DNA from: Frankiaceae bacterium
GTDB lineage: Bacteria; Actinomycetota; Actinomycetes; JAFAQI01
Direction: 5' to 3'
Assembly: GCA_030840545.1 (NCBI GenBank)
Contig: JAVEEH010000353.1
Location: forward strand, 1 to 11,536
Length of the DNA: 11,536 bases
The notes under the pieces are model-generated. The model was not told the DNA's origin. It made no database searches and was given only the letters and a program-made list of their open reading frames with translations. Position 1 is the stretch's first letter, and each line of letters opens with the position of its first letter. Both the position numbers and the translations under genes were made by a program. This document shows positions 7,388 through 11,536 of the stretch, one piece after another.

Positions 7388-7456
7388 ACTTCGGAGACTT
7401 CCCGACCACGACACGCCGACAAAAGTCCGTGATCATGGTCGGGACGACTCCGAAGT
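7388..7456. repeat. three-tier palindromic hairpin element between fadD and ffh
   Basis: Nested inverted repeat starting 2 nt after the fadD stop. The outer arms are ACTTCGGAG (7388-7396) and CTCCGAAGT (7448-7456). The middle arms are CCCGACCA (7401-7408) and TGGTCGGG (7436-7443). The inner arms are CGCCGAC (7414-7420) and GTCCGTG (7425-7431), with one wobble and one mismatch, around an AAAA loop (7421-7424). The tiers are separated by 4x4 and 5x4 internal loops. There is no trailing T-run on either strand. It may act as the fadD terminator or an mRNA 3' stabiliser. The symmetrical layout also resembles a dispersed REP/MITE-like palindromic element; that is inference, as only one copy is visible here. 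Confidence 0.7.
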
Positions 7457-7486
7457 CGGGGTGTGCGGTACGCCGGCGGCCCGCCG

Positions 7487-7492
7487 TAGGCT
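7487..7492 (+). promoter_or_regulatory. probable -10 element for leaderless ffh transcription
   Basis: TAGGCT fits the actinobacterial TANNNT -10 pattern and ends 8 nt before the ATG of ffh. Initiation would therefore fall at or within a base of the A of the start codon, giving a leaderless mRNA. This agrees with the lack of any Shine-Dalgarno in the 30 nt upstream. No good -35 is visible around 7464-7470, which is common for such promoters. Confidence 0.5.
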
Positions 7493-7500
7493 GACCGCAA

Positions 7501-9054
7501 ATGTTCGAGACTCTCTCTGACCGGCTCGAGTCGGTCTTCACGTCCCTGCGCGGCAAGGGCCGGCTCTCCGAGGCCGACATCGACGCGACCGCGCGCGAGA
7601 TCCGCATCGCGCTGCTCGAGGCCGACGTCGCCCTGCCCGTCGTCCGCGAGTTCATCGCCGCGATCAAGACCCGGGCGGCCGGCGCGGAGGTCTCGCAGGC
7701 GCTCAACCCGGCCCAGCAGGTCATCAAGATCGTCAACGAGGAGCTCGTGACGATCCTGGGTGGCGAGGCCCGTCCGCTGCACCTCGCCAAGATGCCGCCG
7801 ACCGTGGTGCTCCTGGCCGGTCTGCAGGGCACCGGCAAGACGACGCTCGCCGGCAAGCTCGGTCGCTGGCTCAAGGAGCAGCGACACGTGCCGTTGCTGG
7901 TCGCCTCCGACCTGCAACGCCCCAACGCCGTGCAGCAGCTGCAGGTCGTCGGCGGCCAGGCGGGCGTCGACGTGTTCGCCCCCGAGCCCGGCAACGGCAT
8001 CGGCGATCCGGTCGCTGTCGCGCGTGCCGGTGTGGAGCACGCCCGGCGTATGGGTCACGACGTCGTGGTCGTCGACACCGCGGGCCGCCTCGGCATCGAC
8101 GCCGACCTGATGGCTCAGGCGGCGGCCATCCGCGACGCCGTGCAGCCGGACGAGACGTTGTTCGTGGTCGACGCCATGGTCGGCCAGGACGCGGTCAACA
8201 CCGCTGAGGCGTTCCGCGACGGCGTCGGATTCACCGGTGTCGTCCTCACCAAGCTCGATGGCGACGCTCGTGGCGGTGCGGCGCTGTCGGTGGCCAAGAT
8301 CACCGGCTGCCCCATCATGTTCGCGTCGACCGGCGAGAAGCTCGACGACTTCGACGTCTTCCACCCCGAGCGGATGGCTTCCCGGATCCTCGGCATGGGT
8401 GACGTGCTCACCCTGATCGAGCAGGCGGAGAAGACGTTCGAGGCCGACGAGACGGCCCGGATGGCCGAGAAGATGCTCGGGCCGGGCGAGCTGACCCTCG
8501 AGGACTTTCTCGAGCAGATGATGATGGTCCGACGGATGGGGCCGATCGGCAACATCCTCGGGATGCTGCCGGGCATGGGCCAGATCAAGGAGCAGATCAG
8601 CCAGATCGACGACCGCGACCTCGACCGCATCGCCGCGATCATCCGCTCGATGACCCCGAGTGAACGGCAGGACCCGAAGGTCCTCAACGGCTCGCGGCGA
8701 CTGCGCATCGCTCGCGGCTCAGGCGTCACCGTGACCGAGGTCAACAGCCTCGTCGACCGCTTCTTCGAGGCTCGCAAGATGATGAAACAGATGACCAACA
8801 GCATGCCGGGCATGCGGCGCGCCGCGAAGCGCGCGGGCAAGAAGGGCAAGAAGGGCAAGGGCGGCAAAGCCGGCGGTCGTCCGACCGGGGCGCCGCGGAT
8901 GCCCGGCGCGCTGCCGGCCGGCGCCGGCGGGCTGCCGGCGGGCTTCGACCCGTCCTCGCTGAGGCTGCCGCCGGGGATGAAGCTGCCGCCCGGCCTCAAC
9001 CCCGACCTGTCCAACCTCAGGCTGCCCGAGTCCGCGCCGCCGCCCGACGCTTGA
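7501..9054 (+). CDS. ffh: signal recognition particle GTPase Ffh
   Basis: Protein subunit of the bacterial SRP: it binds signal sequences of nascent membrane and exported proteins and 4.5S-type RNA, and docks with FtsY. 517 residues with the expected order. The N-domain helical bundle is about 1-95. The G-domain has the P-loop GLQGTGKTT (107-115), DTAGR (192-196) and TKLDGDARGG (from 250). The Met-rich M-domain is about 330-435, with MLPGM and the RNA-binding SRRLRIARGSG stretch near 398-408. A Lys-rich run (about 438-460) and a Pro/Gly/Leu-rich tail with repeated LPPG-like turns follow; such extended tails are common in actinobacterial Ffh. ATG 7501 starts exactly at the conserved MFETLSDRL beginning. 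It is preceded by a TANNNT hexamer rather than a ribosome-binding site, so the mRNA is probably leaderless. Confidence 0.97.
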   Translation: MFETLSDRLESVFTSLRGKGRLSEADIDATAREIRIALLEADVALPVVREFIAAIKTRAAGAEVSQALNPAQQVIKIVNEELVTILGGEARPLHLAKMPPTVVLLAGLQGTGKTTLAGKLGRWLKEQRHVPLLVASDLQRPNAVQQLQVVGGQAGVDVFAPEPGNGIGDPVAVARAGVEHARRMGHDVVVVDTAGRLGIDADLMAQAAAIRDAVQPDETLFVVDAMVGQDAVNTAEAFRDGVGFTGVVLTKLDGDARGGAALSVAKITGCPIMFASTGEKLDDFDVFHPERMASRILGMGDVLTLIEQAEKTFEADETARMAEKMLGPGELTLEDFLEQMMMVRRMGPIGNILGMLPGMGQIKEQISQIDDRDLDRIAAIIRSMTPSERQDPKVLNGSRRLRIARGSGVTVTEVNSLVDRFFEARKMMKQMTNSMPGMRRAAKRAGKKGKKGKGGKAGGRPTGAPRMPGALPAGAGGLPAGFDPSSLRLPPGMKLPPGLNPDLSNLRLPESAPPPDA

Positions 9055-9075
9055 CCAAACGCGTCACGCCCAACC

Positions 9076-9474
9076 GTGAAGGCGGGCCCGCGCGCGGCCG
9101 ATCTTCTCCTCGTGGGCAGATGCGGGTCATGCGGTGCCGCCGTGAGCGCTGACGCGCCGTGGTGCAGCCAGTGCTTCGTCCCGGTCGCCCGCGAGAGATC
9201 CACGGGCGAGCGGTCAGTGATGGATCCGCCGAGCCCGCCAGCCGCATCGACCTCGTCGCCGCCTCCCGCCGTGGTTCACAGTCGCTGGCGTGCGTCGCAG
9301 ACGTCGTTCGGGCCGGTCGGACGCCTCATCGCGACCGTGCTGCTCCTGCTGCCGATGGTCTTCTTCTGGAAGACGCAGACGTTCGGCTGGCCGGGGCTGG
9401 TGATCTGGGGCGGATTCCTGCTGCCGTGGGGGCTGCGTGACGTCTGGCGGCGAAGCCGGGTCCGCTCGTCGTGA
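9076..9474 (+). CDS. small zinc-ribbon membrane protein, function unknown
   Basis: 132 residues with two recognisable parts. Near the N-terminus are two CxxC knuckles, C16-x2-C19 and C30-x2-C33, 10 residues apart, a short zinc-ribbon that should bind one Zn ion. A Pro/Ser-rich linker (about 50-66) follows, then two hydrophobic segments (about 81-98 and 104-120) fit to cross the membrane as a hairpin, ending in an Arg-rich cytoplasmic tail (RRSRVR). This is the general layout of many small actinobacterial zinc-ribbon membrane proteins of unknown role. GTG 9076 is 21 nt after the ffh stop with no clear Shine-Dalgarno. GTG 9112, just before the first CxxC, is an alternative. The gene lies in the ffh frame, so only the TGA separates them. 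Co-transcription with ffh suggests, without proving, a link to membrane-protein biogenesis. Confidence 0.75.
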   Translation: MKAGPRAADLLLVGRCGSCGAAVSADAPWCSQCFVPVARERSTGERSVMDPPSPPAASTSSPPPAVVHSRWRASQTSFGPVGRLIATVLLLLPMVFFWKTQTFGWPGLVIWGGFLLPWGLRDVWRRSRVRSS

Positions 9475-9501
9475 CACGAGGCGCCCGGACTCTGGCAGAA
9501 T
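9471..9501 (+). promoter_or_regulatory. candidate promoter of the rpsP operon
   Basis: GTGACA (9471-9476) and CAGAAT (9496-9501) resemble -35 and -10 hexamers, but the 19-nt spacer is longer than ideal. The site sits at the end of the zinc-ribbon gene and would give a leader of about 120 nt before rpsP. In the 9502-9630 leader I see no convincing riboswitch, terminator or ORF. Confidence 0.35.
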
Positions 9502-9630
9502 GGCCCGGAGCACCCGGCGTACGACGGCCCCTCTCACCGGCGTAGGTCGCGTCCCCCGAGCAGCCGGCACCGCACCCCACGCGGACCACCGGCCGCCCAT
9601 CCCGCACGTAGACCTGGAGATCGCACCCTC

Positions 9631-10191
9631 GTGGCCACCAAGATCCGACTCATGCGCCTGGGCAAGATCCGCGCGCCGTACTACCGCATCGTCGTCGCCG
9701 ACTCGCGCACCAAGCGGGACGGCCGCGTCATCGAGACCATCGGCAAGTACCACCCCAAGGAGGACCCCTCGTTCATCGAGGTCGACTCCGGGCGAGCGCT
9801 CTACTGGCTCGGTGTCGGCGCCCAGCCGACCGAGCCCGTCGCGGCCATCCTCAAGATCACCGGCGACTGGCAGAAGTTCAAGGGTCTGCCTGCTCCCGAG
9901 CACGGTCTGAAGACCGCGGCCGCCAAGCCGGACCGCAAGGCGATCTTCGAGGCGGCCGCCAAGGAGACCCACGAGGAGGCTCCGGCGAAGCCGGCCAAGA
10001 AGGCCGCGGCCAAGAAGACGGTTGCTGCCGAGGCGCCGGCTGCCGAGGAAGCGCCTCCTGCCGAGGCGCCGGCTGCGGAGGAAGCGCCTGCTGCTGCTGA
10101 GGCTCCCGCTGCCGAGGAGACACCGGCTGCTGCTGCGGACGAGGCTCCCGAGGCCCCGGCCGCCGCGGCTGACGAGACCACCGAGAGCTGA
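9631..10191 (+). CDS. rpsP: 30S ribosomal protein S16 with long Ala/Glu/Pro-rich tail
   Basis: S16 binds 16S rRNA early in 30S assembly. Residues 1 to about 100 are a standard S16 domain: MATKIRLMRLGKIRAPYYRI at the start, then VADSRTKRDGR and IETIGKYHP. The remaining 80 or so residues form a low-complexity tail, first Lys/Ala-rich (AKPAKKAAAKK) and then acidic repeats of AEAPAAEEAP type, ending DETTES. Extended tails of this kind are common in actinobacterial S16 and are presumably disordered; their role is unknown. GTG 9631 is set by homology at the N-terminus, with GGAG (9616-9619) a rather distant 11 nt upstream. The stop overlaps the khpA start by one base (TGATG), so the gene is first in a coupled operon. 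Confidence 0.97.
   Translation: MATKIRLMRLGKIRAPYYRIVVADSRTKRDGRVIETIGKYHPKEDPSFIEVDSGRALYWLGVGAQPTEPVAAILKITGDWQKFKGLPAPEHGLKTAAAKPDRKAIFEAAAKETHEEAPAKPAKKAAAKKTVAAEAPAAEEAPPAEAPAAEEAPAAAEAPAAEETPAAAADEAPEAPAAAADETTES
10026..10089 (+). repeat. tandem 33-bp repeat inside the rpsP tail
   Basis: Two copies of a 31-bp sequence (10026-10056 and 10059-10089) differ at one base and repeat with a 33-bp period, that is 11 codons, so the reading frame is kept. A third, diverged copy follows. They encode the alternating AEAPAAEEAP pattern of the S16 tail and are a likely site of in-frame length variation between strains. Confidence 0.8.
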
Positions 10192-10430
10192 TGCTCGAAG
10201 ACGCGTTGGACCATCTCGTCCGCGGCATCGTCGATCACCCGGACGACGTCCAGGTCGATCTGCGGACCCTGCGCCGGGGACAGGTCCTCGAGGTGCGCGT
10301 GCACCCGGACGACCTGGGCAAGGTCATCGGGCGAGCCGGGCGCACCGCCAAGGCACTGCGCACGGTCATGTCCGCGCTGGGCGGACGCGGCATCCGGGTC
10401 GACCTCGTCGACGTCGACGAGGTGCGCTGA
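10191..10430 (+). CDS. khpA: KH-domain RNA-binding protein KhpA
   Basis: A 79-residue protein made of a single KH domain, the usual size of KhpA. The RNA-gripping GxxG loop is G47-R48-A49-G50 within GKVIGRAGRTAKALR, followed by the helix and the C-terminal strand IRVDLVDVDE. In Gram-positive bacteria KhpA pairs with KhpB (Jag/EloR) and binds many RNAs, with links to cell elongation. KhpB is not in this window. The gene lies between rpsP and rimM as in most actinobacteria and firmicutes. ATG 10191 shares its A with the rpsP stop codon (TGATG), so translation probably depends on rpsP termination-reinitiation. It is sometimes annotated only as UPF0109/YlqC. Confidence 0.94.
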   Translation: MLEDALDHLVRGIVDHPDDVQVDLRTLRRGQVLEVRVHPDDLGKVIGRAGRTAKALRTVMSALGGRGIRVDLVDVDEVR

Positions 10431-10468
10431 GCAGCTCGACCTACGGTCGGGGGGACGAGGGCGGTTCG

Positions 10469-10975
10469 GTGCAGCTGGTCGTCGGGCGCATCGCCCGGGC
10501 CCACGGCATCGCCGGCGAGGTGTCGGTCGATGTCCGCACCGACTCGCCCGCGCTGCGTTTCGCCGACGGTGTCAGCCTCGACACCGAGCCCGCCGAGCGC
10601 GGGCCGCTCACCATCATCCGCAGTCGCTGGCATTCCGGCCGCCTCCTTGTCGCCTTCGAGTCGGTGAGCGACCGCACGTCGGCCGAGGCGCTGCGCGGGA
10701 CGTTCCTCGTGGTCGACTCCTCGTCCAGTCCACCGGTCGCCGACGACGAGTGGTGGGACCACGATCTGGCCGGGCTCGACGTCGTCAGCGTCAGCGGTGC
10801 GGCCGTGGGTGTCGTCACGGACGTGCTGCACCCGCCCGGTTCGGACCTGCTCGCCGTCCGCCGACCGGACGGCACCGAAGCGCTCGTCCCCTTCGTCCGT
10901 TCGATCGTGCCGACGGTGGATCTCGCTGCGCGCCGCATCGTCGTCGAACTGCCCGACGGGTTGCTCGACCTGTGA
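10469..10975 (+). CDS. rimM: 16S rRNA processing / ribosome maturation factor RimM
   Basis: Assists late maturation of the 30S head by binding S19 and pre-16S rRNA. 168 residues, a normal family length. The N-terminal RimM barrel begins with the typical VVGRIARAHGIAGEV (4-18). The C-terminal PRC-barrel begins near W95-W96-D97 and contains LVPFVRSIVPTVD and IVVELPDGLLDL at the end. I chose GTG 10469 because GAGGG (10457-10461) lies 7 nt upstream and the product then starts at the conserved MQLVVGRI; a longer open frame extends upstream through khpA but is not coding. The gap to khpA is 38 nt. The last codons overlap a possible GTG start of trmD. Confidence 0.95.
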   Translation: MQLVVGRIARAHGIAGEVSVDVRTDSPALRFADGVSLDTEPAERGPLTIIRSRWHSGRLLVAFESVSDRTSAEALRGTFLVVDSSSSPPVADDEWWDHDLAGLDVVSVSGAAVGVVTDVLHPPGSDLLAVRRPDGTEALVPFVRSIVPTVDLAARRIVVELPDGLLDL

Positions 10976-10998
10976 ACGCGTCGGCGCCGACCACCCCT

Positions 10999-11536
10999 AT
11001 GCGGATCGACATCGTCAGCATCTTCCCCGACTACTTCGATGTGCTCGACGTGTCGCTGCTGGGCAAGGCGCGTGCTCGTGGCCTGCTCGACATCCACGTC
11101 CACGACCTGCGCGACTGGACCGACGACGTCCATCGCACGGTCGACGACTCGCCCTACGGTGGCGGACCCGGCATGGTCATGCGGCCCGAGCCATGGGGCC
11201 GGGCGCTGGACGCGCTCGTCCCCGCGGGTGTCGACGCTCCTCGGCTGGTCGTGCCGACCCCGTCCGGCCGCCGCTTCACGCAGGCTGACGCCGAGACGTG
11301 GGTCGCGGAGCCCTGGCTCGTGTTCGCCCCGGCGCGCTACGAGGGCATGGACGCCCGGGTGGCCGAGGATGCTCGTCGGCGGATGCGTGTCGACGAGGTC
11401 TCGATCGGGGACTACGTGCTCGCCGGCGGTGAGGCGGCGGTGCTGGTGATCATCGAAGCGGTGGCTCGGCTGCTGCCCGGATTCATGGGCAACTCCGACA
11501 GTCCGGTCGACGAGTCGTTCGCCACCGGCCTGCTGG
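10999..11536 (+). CDS. trmD: tRNA (guanine-N1)-methyltransferase TrmD (3' end cut by window)
   Basis: SPOUT-class enzyme that methylates N1 of G37 next to the anticodon using S-adenosylmethionine, which prevents +1 frameshifting. The first 179 or so residues are present and the gene runs off the window. Trefoil-knot motifs are intact: PYGGGPGMVMRPEP (52-65), ARYEGMDARV (112-121) and EVSIGDYVLAGGE (133-145). ATG 10999 gives the conserved N-terminus MRIDIVSIFP. An in-frame GTG at 10972 overlaps the rimM stop (GTGA) and would add nine residues. Neither start has a Shine-Dalgarno, so coupling from rimM is plausible. One oddity: at the position I align with the catalytic Asp of the E. coli enzyme (EDSF), this protein reads DESF, with E172 there and D171 beside it. 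Confidence 0.95.
   Translation, partial: MRIDIVSIFPDYFDVLDVSLLGKARARGLLDIHVHDLRDWTDDVHRTVDDSPYGGGPGMVMRPEPWGRALDALVPAGVDAPRLVVPTPSGRRFTQADAETWVAEPWLVFAPARYEGMDARVAEDARRRMRVDEVSIGDYVLAGGEAAVLVIIEAVARLLPGFMGNSDSPVDESFATGLL

Noticed and set aside
8115..9203. 362-codon minus-strand frame opposite ffh
   Set aside because: Ser/Arg/Pro-rich mirror of ffh with no domain content.
10022..10468. N-terminal extension of rimM through khpA and the rpsP tail
   Set aside because: The frame upstream of GTG 10469 gives Arg/Pro-rich noise and overlaps two genuine genes; rimM begins at the conserved VVGRIARAHG region.
1..11536. CRISPR array, tRNA/rRNA, transposase, integrase or phage genes
   Set aside because: No spaced direct repeats, cloverleaf-like sequence with a conserved TTCGA arm, or mobile-element proteins were seen on either strand by reading.

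Overview
The window is a stretch of high-GC chromosomal DNA from an actinomycete (Actinomycetota). I infer this from strong G/C preference at third codon positions, GTG starts at several genes, an ammonium-transporter/PII/GlnD cluster behind a GlnR-type operator, a 4-nt ATGA overlap between amtB and glnK, and the ffh / rpsP / khpA / rimM / trmD order common in actinobacteria. The family cannot be fixed from the sequence; a Micrococcales-like or related lineage is a guess.

Layout. (1) 10-996: a secreted protein of unknown function with Ig-like repeats, possibly starting before the window edge. (2) 1009-5163: a nitrogen module of GlnR-type operator, amtB (ammonium channel), glnK (PII protein) and, after a 70-nt gap holding a strong 12-bp hairpin, glnD (PII-modifying nucleotidyltransferase with HD and two ACT domains). 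(3) 5138-5536, minus strand: a small Rossmann/SDR-like protein without catalytic residues, its 3' end overlapping that of glnD. (4) 5574-7385: a long-chain fatty acyl-CoA synthetase (FadD15-like), divergent from the SDR-like gene across only 37 bp. (5) 7388-7456: a three-tier palindromic hairpin. (6) 7501-9054: ffh, apparently leaderless. (7) 9076-9474: a small zinc-ribbon membrane protein. (8) 9631-11536: a translation/RNA-maturation operon of rpsP, khpA, rimM and trmD (cut by the window end).

How they work together. AmtB moves ammonium in. GlnK, switched by GlnD according to nitrogen status, binds the AmtB cytoplasmic face and gates it, and GlnR probably drives the module under nitrogen limitation. 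Ffh targets nascent membrane proteins. S16, KhpA, RimM and TrmD form the widespread ribosome-assembly and tRNA-modification cluster.

Most of the window is housekeeping, and I see no defence island, prophage, transposase, CRISPR array, tRNA or rRNA. The points most worth checking are the 69-nt palindromic element before ffh, the degenerate SDR-like gene tail-to-tail with glnD, the hairpin between glnK and glnD, and an apparent Asp-to-Glu change at the TrmD catalytic position.
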